From positions 16,636,392 through 16,700,391 of the forward strand of contig QCXZ01000003.1 in the NCBI GenBank assembly GCA_025024175.1: a stretch of DNA of 64,000 nt, given 5' to 3'. How positions within the stretch are numbered: position 1 is the stretch's first letter; each line of letters starts with the position of its first letter. The notes beneath the pieces are model-generated. The model was not told the DNA's origin and searched no databases. It saw only the letters and a program-made list of their open reading frames with translations. Of this stretch, positions 1 to 10,130 are shown in pieces. The stretch comes from Rhyzopertha dominica (Eukaryota > Arthropoda > Insecta > Coleoptera > Bostrichidae). Both the position numbers and the translations under genes were made by a program.

Positions 1-55
1 TTCTCTTTTACTTAAAAAGTAAACAGTCGTGGTATTAGGGGAGATATTTACCTGA

Positions 56-122
56 TTCGCTCTACGACTAACCGTTTCCGAGATATTTGCGTTTAAAGTT
101 TCCTATAATTTTCGTTGAGAAA
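56..122 (+). repeat. Direct repeat copy 1 (flank of element A)
   Basis: A segment of about 67 bp that recurs in the same orientation at 3861-3926 with roughly 11 mostly transition-type differences. Both copies start with TTCGCTCTACGACTA. The two copies bracket the degraded non-LTR element between them. It is too long and too diverged to be a simple target duplication, so it may be a dispersed repeat or a duplicated flank. Confidence 0.6.
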
Positions 123-124
123 TA

Positions 125-826
125 ATGGAATTTCTCCACTGTGCAGGCCTTAATTGCTCTCAACGTTCATACTCGAAAACTCCCTGGCCCATTGGAAGCG
201 ATTTAGTATTTTGTTTGGCCAACAATTACATTCCACACAAAAGTTGTCGAAATTGCTCCTCTATTATTGAATTGAAATTCTGTTGCCCTATTATTTGCAA
301 TTATCCCGATCAGTAGAAGCTTGCTTTCATACGACTTTTGTCTAAAACTGATGAAATTAAATCTGTATCCGATTTGAGACCAATCAACATCTTGCCTGTG
401 TTGTCTAAGGTATGTGAAAAGTTTCTTCATAAACAAATATATGATTATGTTTGTGAAGCTAAAATTATACAACAACAAAAATTGTACAACAACTGCATTG
501 ACTAATTTGGTGGACGAGTATATTGGATCCCTCGATGCCGACAGGGCAAGTCTTTTGGTCTCATTGGATTTTTCGAAAGCTCTTTATACACTGGATCATG
601 TGTTGCTTTGTAGTAAATTGACTTACTACGGTTTCGATCAGGTTTCTGTTAATTTTTTCCGATGCTATTTGCTCAATAGGTGCCAGCGAGTCTTGCTGGN
701 NGGCGAAATGTCTGATGTCCGCAGAGTGACGTCGGGAGTCCCTCAGGGATCTATCCTGGGACCAATTTTCTTTTTAATGTACACCGCTGATTTACTCTCG
801 AAGCCCAAATTTTCAACTTGTGTGGC

Positions 827-829
<3 letters not shown>
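125..829 (+). pseudogene. Reverse transcriptase, 5' half of element A (broken)
   Basis: Frame 125-316 ends in a TAG that interrupts an alignable stretch: it reads YPDQ, stop, KLAFIR, where a tryptophan codon would be expected. The same frame then runs through DLRPINILPVLSK, the conserved finger region of non-LTR RTs. Near 490 the reading shifts to the frame of 414-905, which contains motif A (LVSLDFSKA) and motif B (GVPQGSILGP). Two ambiguous bases lie near 700. The protein homology stops at the ATAATAAT junction at about 830, where element B is inserted. This is a non-functional RT fragment. Confidence 0.8.

Positions 830-830
<1 letters not shown>

Positions 831-863
<33 letters not shown>
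831..863. repeat. (AAT)n microsatellite, 3' tail of element B
   Basis: Eleven AAT units. On the minus strand they read (ATT)n and sit exactly at the 3' end of element B, so they are best read as its simple-repeat tail rather than an independent microsatellite. Confidence 0.85.
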
Positions 864-867
<4 letters not shown>

Positions 868-1066
868 TATTATCCAGCAGACAATTAAGTCCAATTACAG
901 GATAAATACAAAAACAGAAACAGTCAGCAAAAATGTTCATGTATGCACAAATTGAACTAAATTCTATAATTCAAAGAATACAAAAAATGAATGAATTTAT
1001 GTATAACAAAGACAATAATGAAAAAAAAAGGTACATAAAGTCAGAGTGGAATTCGAGGAATAAACA

Positions 1067-2797
1067 CTATGGAATACCAGTTATTACATTTTTAGAAATT
1101 TTCTTAAATGTTAAGCTACTACCACAAAACAGGTCAAGGGTTTGGTTGTACTTATTATAGTTTCTCACAGCAGTATATAGTGGAGAATTAAAGTGGTGCA
1201 TGGTACTAGTGACTTCATAGCTAAACAGAGTAGTGTATCTACTAGCTGGTCGCGGGATCTGAAATTTTAGCATCTGTAACAATGGTTGAGATACAAAAGT
1301 GCCATCAACTATCTTATACAAAAACAAAACAGAAGAGTAGCATCTTCTATCGGCTAACGCAGATTGAGAAAAGGTTGCAAGTAAAACACATTGTGGGTAG
1401 TTTTGTACAGGATAAGCGTGATATTTAACAAAATACAAATATTTCAAAAACCTTCGTTGAACTCTTTCCAGGGCATTTACATGATTGTCATAATGGGGGC
1501 TCCAAACCAATGAACAATATTCCATTTTGTTTCTAATATAACAATAATATAAAGACAAGAGCGTATCAATATTTACAAAACCTCTGGTATTTCTCTTTAC
1601 AAAACCGAGCATCTTCAAAGCATCCTCACAAATTTTCTCAATGTGCGGAGAGAAGGACAGCTGACTATCAATGACAACGCCAAGATCCCGAACTCGAGAG
1701 CGTTTCTCCAAAATAATGCCATTTATATTATAATCAAAAGTAAAATTACTGATTTTGCGAGAACACGTTAGTACACAACATTTAGAGATATTGACTGTCA
1801 GTCTATTGTGGCTACACCACTGAACAAAGGAATCAATAGACTTCTGCAATGCAACACAATCAGATTCCGAATTAATTACATTGAATATTTTTAAATCATC
1901 TGCGTATAGCAAAAACGGACATGACAACTGCTCCTTCACACTATTAATGTAAATATTGAAAAGTAATGGACCAAGAATTGAGCCTTGTGTCACACCAGTT
2001 GGTGTATTGAATTGTGCAGATTTAACATTTCTATATTCAACAAACTGCTTTCTACCGTGCAACATTGAATGAAACAATTTGATAAGATTATCACAGAGAC
2101 CGATGCTATCCAGCTTGCTCAGGAGAATATCCACGTCCACAGTATCAAATGCCTTAGACATATCCGTATAAACTACATCGACCTGCAACCTTGCGTCAAG
2201 TGCACTTGACAAATTTTGTACAAATTCAAATAAATTGGTTAGAGTGGATTTTCCTCTAATAAAACCATGTTGCTCAGCAATAGTTAATGACGAAAAATGA
2301 CTATAGAGAACGTCCGATAAAATACATTCAAACAATTTCGAAAAATTGCAAATAAGAGCAATCGGTCTGTAATTTTGTATGTTAGTTTTATCACCGGACT
2401 TGAAAACAGGATAAACTTTCGATACTTTCCAAGCAGCAGGATATACAGCATTAGTTAAAATTAAGTTAAAAATAAAACTAAGAGGTTGACACAGACAAGA
2501 AATACAGTCCTTAACTAGAAAACTTGGAATGTTGTCCGGACCCATAGTCATCGAAGGCTTCAATTTTTTGGCGGCACGGGTAATTTCCTCAGGACACACG
2601 CGGAACCGATGCAGCACATTCACACCGACACCAAAACTCGGCGAGTGATCACCACCACGAAAATCCTCAGGAACGGCATCGGGTAAGCGCAACTTAAAGG
2701 TGCTGGAAAAATGGCCGGCAAAAGCGTTCACAATATCATCAGAATTTGATAGCTGCACATCATTGAAGTTTAAAACGCCAGGTATTCTGGTAACATT
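1067..2797 (-). CDS. Non-LTR reverse transcriptase, N-terminally truncated
   Basis: An uninterrupted frame of about 575 codons that runs from the truncation junction to a stop at 1067. There is no credible start: the 563-codon version begins at a GTG at 2758 and the frame stays open upstream to the junction. Counted from that GTG, RT finger residues lie near 128-140 (NYRPIALICNFSK), motif A near 197-206 (YTDMSKAFD), motif B at 255-264 (GVTQGSILGP), and the catalytic YADD at 285-288. A thumb and C-terminal region follow, with a usual-looking C-terminus. The endonuclease domain is missing. In the family the enzyme copies element RNA at a nicked target site; this copy lacks its own nicking domain and probably has no promoter, so it is an open but likely inactive fragment. 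Confidence 0.85.
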   Translation of the reverse strand, partial: NVTRIPGVLNFNDVQLSNSDDIVNAFAGHFSSTFKLRLPDAVPEDFRGGDHSPSFGVGVNVLHRFRVCPEEITRAAKKLKPSMTMGPDNIPSFLVKDCISCLCQPLSFIFNLILTNAVYPAAWKVSKVYPVFKSGDKTNIQNYRPIALICNFSKLFECILSDVLYSHFSSLTIAEQHGFIRGKSTLTNLFEFVQNLSSALDARLQVDVVYTDMSKAFDTVDVDILLSKLDSIGLCDNLIKLFHSMLHGRKQFVEYRNVKSAQFNTPTGVTQGSILGPLLFNIYINSVKEQLSCPFLLYADDLKIFNVINSESDCVALQKSIDSFVQWCSHNRLTVNISKCCVLTCSRKISNFTFDYNINGIILEKRSRVRDLGVVIDSQLSFSPHIEKICEDALKMLGFVKRNTRGFVNIDTLLSLYYCYIRNKMEYCSLVWSPHYDNHVNALERVQRRFLKYLYFVKYHAYPVQNYPQCVLLATFSQSALADRRCYSSVLFLYKIVDGTFVSQPLLQMLKFQIPRPASRYTTLFSYEVTSTMHHFNSPLYTAVRNYNKYNQTLDLFCGSSLTFKKISKNVITGIP

Positions 2798-2799
2798 GC

Positions 2800-3560
2800 G
2801 CTTGGAGTTTATGTAGTATATGCTGACGATACTTACCTTTTACACCATTTCGACCCACAGAACATAGAGAGGGCATGCTTAGAAATGAATGAGGATCTAG
2901 GCAACATTAGTGAATGGTCTAGTAACATTAACTTAAAGTTGAACGGCAACAAGTGTTCTGTCGTATACTTCGCGTCGAAATCGTCACAAAAATGTTTTGT
3001 GAAGGATGATATTAAAGTACATGTGGACCATAATCAACTGCCTGTATATGAAAGGATCAAAAGTCTTGGTTTAAGTATAGATAATGACCTTCGTTTCAAA
3101 AATCACGTGTCTTCTGTTATTAAAAAAAAGTTGCTTTAAAGCTCTTGTACTCTAATCATCTTAGTCTCAACTTGAAACTAATAAAAAAAAATTATGTGAA
3201 TTTCTCACTTACTTTATTGTTTTATGATATATTTTCCTTGTCTTGATGCCGTTAATAAATACAGGCTTCAGAAGGTGCAGAATAACTGCTGCAGATTCAT
3301 ATTTGGACTAAAAAAGTATGCTCATATCAGTAAGTGCACACAGCAGCTTAAATGGTTAAAAATTGATCAACTTTTTCATTACCACCTTCCAACTTTCTTG
3401 TTTCGTGTCTTTCGATCCTCTTCGCCAAAATACTTGCATGATAAGTTCATAGTCGTTGCAGTTTGCATTGCGCTGATTTATCTCTTAGATATGTCCACCA
3501 TTTATCAATGCCTAGCTTACGAACCTCCCTTTACACGTGGCTTTTACTTATAAAGCTATC
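2800..3560 (+). pseudogene. Reverse transcriptase, 3' half of element A (broken)
   Basis: Just after the insertion the frame reads VVYADDTYLLHHF, the catalytic motif C, then continues in frame 2885-3139 with SSNINLKLNGNKCSVV and IKSLGLSIDNDLRFKNHV, the palm-thumb transition typical of Jockey/CR1-type RTs. After a frame break near 3140 the C-terminal region resumes at 3224-3553 (RLQKVQNNCCRFIFGLKKY). No start codon belongs to this piece. It is the downstream half of the RT at 125-829. Confidence 0.8.
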
Positions 3561-3860
3561 AAATGTTATAATGAACACTATGATTTGTTTACTAAAATAT
3601 GCTCTGTAAGAAAGTTTCAAAAAACAAATGATGTATGGGTTAAGTCATTAGCTTGTAATTATAGTCATAGCATGGTACTATAGTTGTCTATGCTTTTGGT
3701 TTGTTACTCATATTGAACTAAGTTTATATTTTTTTGGGTTAAGTGGAATAGCTACGCTAGACTTCGCCCAATAGTATGTTTAAATAAAGTCCTACTATTA
3801 TTATTAACTGAAAGTACTCCGGGTGGTAGGGGGTTATCATATAGGCGGGGGGTTGTCCGT

Positions 3861-3926
3861 TTCGCTCTACGACTAAATGTTTCTCAGATGCTTGCGTTTG
3901 AAGTTTTCTATGGTTTTCGTTGAAAA
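3861..3926 (+). repeat. Direct repeat copy 2 (downstream of element A)
   Basis: Second copy of the segment at 56-122, in the same orientation, starting TTCGCTCTACGACTA and ending near CGTTGAAAAA. It lies about 55 bp beyond the tail of element A. Confidence 0.6.
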
Positions 3927-3929
3927 ACT

Positions 3930-6240
3930 TTCTTCATATGATATTTCAAATAGATGTAACGATGCACTCAGAACATAAAAACGAAATGTCGCATTTTCAA
4001 CATTGTTCTGCCTTTTTCAGTGCACGAACATGCAGGTTTCAGTTCTTTGTCTGCAAACGAAGTAATTTATTTTATTTTCTGGCCTTTTCTACATTCAAAG
4101 ATAATACTATTGATTCGTGATAATTAAATAAAGGTTTAATGAATACATATTAATATTTGTTTTATAATTAAAAATCTAAATATACAGACAAATATATGAT
4201 ACAGCTCTTTGGTCGACTTTATTACAGGAGAAGTGCATTTGCATGTGTAAGTGAAGTTTCACACTGCGGTGTGCGGTGTAGCAAGTAAACCAACACTTTG
4301 ATTAAAGCGAAACCTCAGTTGGCTGACAGTAATTACCCCATTCAGCTAAATAGCGTCTCTACTAACAGCATTTTCCTCTTCTCTTGGGTATAAAATAGAT
4401 CAGAATAAGTCGTTTTCTCCGTGACGCACAATATAGAGGACGCTTGGCTATATCTTCTTGCTGTTCCTAGTTTTTCCTACATCCCTAAACGCACGATCTC
4501 TTAATCCCGGTATTTCTGTTGAAGTCACCCGGAACCGTTTTAGTTTCCGTTGTCTGGGTTTTAGTGTTGTGTATAAGTCGGGATGGTGGATTTCCTTCCC
4601 TGTTTTTGATGTCTCTCCTTTTTGTTTAGTCGAGTGAGAATTCCATCCGATATTTACACTAACGATACATGATGGAACCGATAAAATCTTTGAGAGAAAA
4701 TGTTTCATATCCCTTCTAGTTGCAACAAATACGCAGCCAGAGGCTTGTGTGGTACATTCTTTATATTTCTGCAGTTGCTGTAATTAAAACGAGATGTGTC
4801 TATATGAAACGAGATAAATAAAATACTTTTCAAACATATGCAGATAGCGTGGTCTCGCTTGTATTCTTTTTGTTCAGATTATTCTCAAGCCTGTGTAATC
4901 TAAGCGCTACCGGGAGAATAAAAGTTAGAACTACAATAGACGAATGTTTGGTAAACTTGTCACGATATAATTTATCATTTGCGTCGTATATTTTACAGAG
5001 AAAGCGATCTATTTATAAAATTTCCGTGTTTAAATTGGAACTTAAAAAAATTACTACTACTCTATTAAATGCGTGCCACTTAAGAGAAAAACTAAAATAT
5101 GAGAATTGCAAATTAGAGAAATTTATCTTAGTGTTCAAGAATTTTGACAGCTAAAAGGGTTACCTGGTCGTAGCATATATATAGTAGACACTGGTATTTT
5201 AGAAATGGATGCACCTTGACTGTTAGTTTGAAAGCCATGTGTTCTAAAACGCCTAATTAACATTATAAGGTGAAAATAATTATGCCTCAACAGAAGCCTC
5301 CTACAATTAAACGATACTGTATAATATTGTAAAATGACGATGTTAACAGATAATTTACAATTTTATAAAGTATCATTAAGTTGTGTGAGACTTTTCTGTT
5401 TAGGAACACTGTAATTCGGCTTAATTACTAATAATTAATTAAGAATTTGTTACCATAACCTCATTTTTTGTAAGTAAGTCGGGCATTGTTCATATATTAA
5501 CACAAGTTTATTGTGGCAATCTGGATGAAAACCTTGAAATAATGAGTCGAAAGCTAGGCATAGAAACAAGAGTAATCCTTGGTTAATAATACTAAGATCA
5601 AAAATACCCTTACTAATGCTTAAACTTGAAAAGTGCGACCGTTACTTCCCTTCATATTAATTATTAATATATGTACGAATTAATTGTGTTAAAAATGACG
5701 TTTCGTTAATTGGCACATAATGAATTAACTCAACAATTTGTTTATTTTATGGTATACATTAGCACCCTGAGATTAGAATAAAAGAAACAGTTTCCTACCC
5801 TTTCTTGCGAGACCTCTATAAAACCATTTCTCATCCATTTTAAAACAGTTTCAGGGGCGCCCATCTCCGGCGCCGCGGGAAAAGAACGATATTGGTTCAG
5901 ATATATAAAAAATCCCAGAAGGCATGAAATACTAAAACTAATCTTCGTTCAAACCGACGGCAGGGAATAAATCATATATGAAATTCTTTGCGCTTCCGGC
6001 TTGTGTTTGGTTTGTCAATAAAATCCCGTTTTGTGCTGTGCCTGCGGTTGCGGACGTGCGAAGGTCCCGAAAATCATTACGGAATTGCATGCACAAGTGC
6101 ATTTTGTATTTGGTCCTTACGGACGACTCTTCAATGTGTTGAATACAAAATGCCAATAACACGAACATCGAATTTTGCTAGGCAGTCTTGCAGGTTATAT
6201 GTTTTTATTTAATTATTTAGTTGGATAATACAGGTCACAA
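3930..6240. other. No recognisable feature
   Basis: AT-rich sequence with only short chance frames on both strands (up to about 100 codons). None shows a domain or motif I recognise. I see no RNA gene or clear repeat here. Confidence 0.5.
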
Positions 6241-6244
6241 CAAA

Positions 6245-7260
6245 ACAATTTTGATGAACAAGTGATTGCAAAAAGGATCCACAGATGCTTGCCATTTCCT
6301 TCCGTTGATGTATGCGATCACAGTGAGACTGTGAAGGTTGTTACGCACGAGAAGTTCACGGAGATGATCTTGGGAGCTTTGTCTAATTGTACAGCGCAGT
6401 GGGCAGACTGATTTTAGTTTTTTATCTGGTGTTGGTTTGTGGAGGCCGCTGCAGCACCACTCTGCAGTTCTTCTTGAAGTGCCCTGGTTTCACAAAGCGG
6501 TAGCAGGTCTGACGCCTTCCAGATTTTATTGCGTCCACTGACTCTTAACAAGCTCTTGCATCTAGTCATTCTCTTCAACCTGCGTTTCTCGTACTTAGCA
6601 CTGGCAATAGCTGATGCCTTGTATGCTCTCCCGTCGTTGAGCAGGTGCTCAGCAGCAGCGTGTGCCTCACAGTGTCGTCCTTGACGCCATCAATGAAATT
6701 TTTTAAAACTATTTCCAGAAGCTCAGGCGCAGCTGTTGGTTATGCCATGTGCATAGCCTTCCGTCGTCTTCTTCGAAGTCCTTGGCTGCTCCAAAGTGTA
6801 ATTCCAACGGTGCTTGTAGTAATTTCTTTATCGGCTGCAAGTAAATCCAGTTTTGGTCCCCGCAGAGCAAAGCCTAGCTTTCTCAAGAATTGCTAGTTGT
6901 TTGCATCTTATAGATTGCGAACGACGACCTTGGCTTTTCATGTATTCTATATGCATTTTCATATTCCCGACTATACTTCCAAACGCGATCGAGGCTTTCC
7001 CCGATCTGATAAACACTTTGTTTGATGATACTCTGATTATCTCTAATGTCATCTATTTCAATTGTTGCACAGCAGTTGTTTTTTTTTCTGGGTCTCTCCT
7101 AGATCGGCTTTCACCTGTACTTATCCTGATCTCATTTCTTGCCATTTTTTTTTCTTTTTTTCCTGCTTTAGTCTTTAGTCTTTATTTAATTTCTTGCATG
7201 AGTTGCATAAGCTATTGGAATTGCAGGTCCATGTTGGTAAACTTTGTACCTCCTAACTCC
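6245..7260 (-). pseudogene. gag / zinc knuckle / aspartic protease, frameshifted
   Basis: The minus strand reads MDLQFQ near 7230, a gag-like start. A gag core piece (NFIDGVKDDTVRHTLLLS) lies near 6650-6705, and a related stretch in another frame (LLNDGRAYKASAIASAKYE) follows. At 6464-6505 CYRFVKPGHFKKNC has exact CCHC spacing but its second cysteine is phenylalanine. At about 6247-6330 YINGRKWQASVDPFCNHLFI has the shape of a retroviral-type aspartic protease active site, with the expected D-T-G replaced by D-P-F. Several frameshifts and stops separate the pieces. This is a clear retrotransposon relic; Gypsy is the likely group, from gag-protease order and style. Confidence 0.6.
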
Positions 7261-7283
7261 ACAATCCCAATTCTGACACCACT

Positions 7284-7632
7284 TGTTGTAAGTACGGGTT
7301 CGACAAATTCGGTTCTGACTTCCTTTATTTAATCACCAGTACCGAAATACACTAAATTTAAACACAAATACTTCAAAACACTACTATTATATAACACTAC
7401 TAATTCAATAAACTACCGTTCAGAAAACTATACTGCAATCACACACACTTTAAAACCGGATTCGCCGTTTTTTTTTCCAATTCCGAATCTCCTTGCACTC
7501 TTTCCGTCGACGTAGAGTATTTATTCCCCTCTTCGAAAACGCCAAATGTTTTGAGAAGAGACATCTCGCTGTCGCTGTCGAAAGTTCACGAACATTCCAT
7601 AGATCGAATATACTGCACAATCGACATTCCCC
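7284..7632 (-). mobile_element. Candidate 5' LTR of the Gypsy-like remnant
   Basis: On the minus strand this interval starts TGTCGATTG and ends TTACAACA, giving the TG...CA ends expected of an LTR, directly before the leader that carries GTGGTGTCAGAATTGG. A TATA-like GAATAAATACTC lies in the middle, and an ATTAAATAAAGG poly(A)-signal-like string lies near the 3' end. There is no partner LTR in the window to confirm the borders, so the limits are inferred. Confidence 0.4.
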
Positions 7633-7738
7633 ACCATCTATCTATTGCTAGGATAATACCCAGTGGTTTGCAGTGTCCTATTAACACCATATCTACATGT
7701 CTGCAGCTTCATAGATGGTGCTGATGAGGTATCATTAC

Positions 7739-7927
7739 TAAAGTCACTAGATAGATAAAGTACCGCAATTGTCCGCCATTTTAGTGCAAAATAACAGCGG
7801 TAAATTTAAATGTTTATGTAGAAGACGGGAACACCCTATTTGGTTTCTGTGGTTTTGGTTTCATCCGCCATTTTAGTGCAAAAATATGGACAATGAATTG
7901 CGGTACTTTATCTATCTAGTGACTTTA
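7739..7927. mobile_element. MITE M1 (189 bp)
   Basis: A perfect 32-bp terminal inverted repeat (7739-7770 and 7896-7927), starting TAAAGTCACTAGATAG. It is flanked by identical ATCATTAC repeats. The interior holds a direct repeat CCGCCATTTTAGTGCAAAA at 7773 and 7865. It is non-coding, and an 8-bp hAT-like target duplication is likely. Confidence 0.8.
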
Positions 7928-7935
7928 ATCATTAC

Positions 7936-8247
7936 TACAGTTACTGAATATATTACAGTACCGCAATTCATATACCCAATAAGTTAGACAAGGAAAACAT
8001 ATTGCGCCCTAAAATGGCGGATTAAACTAAACAATTTTAGTGTTGTTTGAGTTCTCCTTAGGCACTCTGGCAACGTGTTTTGTGCATCACAGCCTGATAT
8101 CCGACAGTTCTCTGTCTAATCTTTAAAAAGTAGGTTTGATAGCTTGATGCCGCCTCCCATCTCCTTTATAAACATTTAAATTTCTCGCCACTATTTTGCC
8201 CTAAAATGGCGGACTATTGCGGTACTGTAATGTATTTAGTGACCGTA
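7936..8247. mobile_element. MITE M2 (312 bp)
   Basis: Terminal inverted repeats of about 34 bp, starting TACAGTTACTGAATA on the left and TACGGTCACTAAATA on the right (complement), both running into ATTACAGTACCGCAAT. ATCATTAC is present on both sides. The subterminal CTAAAATGGCGGA motif and interior relate it to M1 and M4. Non-coding. Confidence 0.8.
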
Positions 8248-8255
8248 ATCATTAC

Positions 8256-8607
8256 TAGTGTTCCTGTGTAGGGAGAGTACCATCATTGCCGCCACATTGT
8301 CTCCAAAGAATTCGAGAAAAGTTCGCTACTTACACTGTTGAAATTCATAATTTGATATTTAGACTTATATTCACAAGTGGCCACTTTAAGTGCCAAATCG
8401 CTTCCCATGCTTTTCTTCGCTTCTGATTTTTTGACAAACAAAATAATCTAAAACCAGACTCTGACCGATTCTTACAATGGGAATACAATAACCAGGCATT
8501 TTAATAAACCCACTTCACTACGCTGCTGCAGCGGCAGCCATATTGTCTTAACGTACTTGGTAAATGGTAACATACAATGACAGTACCCTCTATATACAGG
8601 GACACTA
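8256..8607. mobile_element. MITE M3 (352 bp), different body
   Basis: Inverted ends start TAGTGTTCCTGTGTAGGG (left) and TAGTGTCCCTGTATATAG (right, complement) and continue imperfectly for about 35 bp. Flanked by ATCATTAC and ATCATTAG. The interior does not resemble M1, M2 or M4, so it is a second family sitting in the same chain. Non-coding. Confidence 0.7.
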
Positions 8608-8615
8608 ATCATTAG

Positions 8616-8933
8616 TACAGTCACTAAATATAGGCGGCCATTTTAGGTTAAAATAAAAATGTTTATAAAGGGGATTTGAGAGGGAACAAAAGTAACAAAT
8701 CTAACGTTAAAAATTAGAGAACTTGTAAATCTGATGCACAATACAGGTTGTCAGGGAGAAGTCAAACAATACTGTGCATCAGAACCTGATATCTGACAGT
8801 TCTCTAATCTTTAAGGTTAGGTTTGTTAGTTTGGTTCCCTCTTCTATCACGTTTATAAGCATAATATTTTCCGCCATTATTTTAGTCTAAAATGGCGGAC
8901 TATTGAGTTACTGTAATCTATTTAGTGACTGTA
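8616..8933. mobile_element. MITE M4 (318 bp), sister of M2
   Basis: Ends start TACAGTCACTAAATA on both sides, flanked by ATCATTAG and ATTATTAC. The right half aligns with M2: both carry a GCATCA-CCTGATATC-GACAGTTCTC block, a TTTATAA-GCAT block and CTAAAATGGCGGACTATTG. Non-coding. Confidence 0.75.
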
Positions 8934-8941
8934 ATTATTAC

Positions 8942-8975
8942 TAAAGTCCCTAGATAGATAAGATACCGCAATTCA
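8942..8975. mobile_element. Unpaired MITE end (M1 type)
   Basis: TAAAGTCCCTAGATAG followed by ATACCGCAATTCA repeats the M1 terminal sequence with a few changes, directly after the ATTATTAC junction. No matching right end was found downstream, so the rest has been lost or diverged. Confidence 0.6.
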
Positions 8976-10130
8976 TACTTTCTTTGGGATCCAATATGCT
9001 GGATTGTTTAAATGTCACCTAACCTAAAAGTTTTCCTTGTGAAATAGTGCGATTTAACAGTACTCAGGTAATGATAATAAGATACCAAATCCTGAAACGT
9101 AGAACATATACATACAAACATTAATAATAAGTCATACTACTTTGTAGCTAAGGATATTTCGCAAAACACACATAGCTTCTCTTTATATACTAATAATATA
9201 CTAATGTAACAGTAAGAAACGGACCTGTTGCTTTAATAGAATGTCCAATTTTTATGAAAATAACAGCTGTTTAGTTAGCACATACAATAGTTGAAAAGTT
9301 TTTGTAACAGCTTTAGCCGTAGTAGCCGTATTGAGCGAATACGGAGTATTAGCAACGTATGGCCTACTGTACTACATGACTAGTTATTGCAACTGCTGTC
9401 AGCTCTGTACAGCTGGTGTAAATAACAGCATGGTCATATAATTTATATGTGCTGTTAATTATGCATTTCCCTTGGGCAATATGCACATTAATAATAAATT
9501 TATTATGTATACATCGGGTGGAGTAAATATTTGTTGCGATACGATTCGTTAACAAGGTTTTATAGTTTGATTTAATTAGTTCTCACTGCTTATGGTTCAA
9601 TCATTATAACATTGAATAAAACTAATTTAACGTCGTATCTATTACAATCTGACCATTACATGTAGATTAGTGCAATTTTAGTAATTATTACACTTACAGT
9701 TTTTTCTCTACGCCTACCATAGTTTGCAATGCCAAGCGGAATTTACATTCACTAACAAGTTTCACCTACTTTTATTTTCCTTGTGTTTCATATACCTGTT
9801 TAAAATATTTGATTAATTCATCACTATCGATTTTGTCTGCGAGATTTAAATGCTTTGCTTTAACAATATAATATGAATTAGACTTTCTACGACTAACTTA
9901 TTGTTCTATAACCTTATATTACATAGTCTACCATATTGATATCGTATTTTTATGAGGAGAAACCAGCGTTTGAAGATTATTCAAGCCCACTGACGTTTGC
10001 ACAGTTACCAGAAAGTTTATTGTGCACGAATGGTCGGGAGATTACGTTTGAAAAGTATTCGAGACATTTCGTCGGTCGGTATAGAAGCCACCGGACAAAG
10101 ACAGTTTGTGATGTTCGATCGAAAATAATT
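8976..10130. other. No recognisable feature
   Basis: AT-rich sequence; short chance frames only (for example 9364-9555 and 9936-10148), without a recognisable domain. Confidence 0.5.

Larger units (their letters stand above)
826..2797 (-). mobile_element. Element B: 5'-truncated non-LTR retrotransposon inserted in element A
   Basis: A minus-strand Jockey/CR1-type retrotransposon. It has an open RT frame, a 3' untranslated segment of about 240 bp and an (ATT)n tail at 831-863. The 5' edge is at about 2797, where element A coding sequence resumes; the RT frame of B is still open there, so the apurinic endonuclease and ORF1 were lost by 5' truncation. B keeps an intact frame while its host element A is riddled with stops, so B is the younger insertion. 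No clear target duplication is visible at the two junctions. Confidence 0.85.
125..3806 (+). mobile_element. Element A: degraded non-LTR retrotransposon, split by element B
   Basis: Pieces of one reverse transcriptase lie in order on the plus strand at 125-829 and again at 2800-3560. They are interrupted by an opposite-strand retroelement at about 826-2797. The reading resumes with the YADD catalytic box directly after the insertion. The 3' end lies near 3806, just after AATAAA-like sequence and a short ATT run (3794-3806), which resembles the simple-repeat tails of Jockey/CR1-type elements. The 5' limit is not clear; the endonuclease domain is not seen, so the copy is 5'-truncated or too decayed to read. 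The body has stops and frameshifts, so it is dead. Clade assignment below the Jockey/CR1 group is not possible by eye. Confidence 0.8.
6245..7632 (-). mobile_element. Ty3/Gypsy-like remnant: candidate 5' LTR, gag, truncated protease
   Basis: On the minus strand, from high to low coordinate: a candidate LTR (7284-7632), a short leader, a broken gag region, a zinc-knuckle motif and a decayed aspartic protease. The homology ends near 6245, and nothing resembling reverse transcriptase or integrase follows. No second LTR is seen, so this is a 3'-truncated, long-dead copy. Confidence 0.6.
7731..8975. repeat. Chain of inverted-repeat MITEs sharing one 8-bp junction repeat
   Basis: Five junctions carry nearly the same 8 bp: ATCATTAC at 7731-7738, 7928-7935 and 8248-8255, ATCATTAG at 8608-8615, and ATTATTAC at 8934-8941. 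Between successive junctions lie four elements, each with its own terminal inverted repeats, followed by one unpaired end. The 8-bp size and the T at position 2 and A at position 7 match the hAT target-site pattern nTnnnnAn. The arrangement looks like repeated insertion into an existing target duplication. See the individual elements. Confidence 0.8.

Noticed and set aside
203..478. 91-codon minus-strand frame over element A
   Set aside because: It is the antisense of the RT finger region, whose plus-strand reading has clear motifs.
4448..4708. 86-codon minus-strand frame
   Set aside because: Basic, low-similarity frame without motif, context or start evidence.
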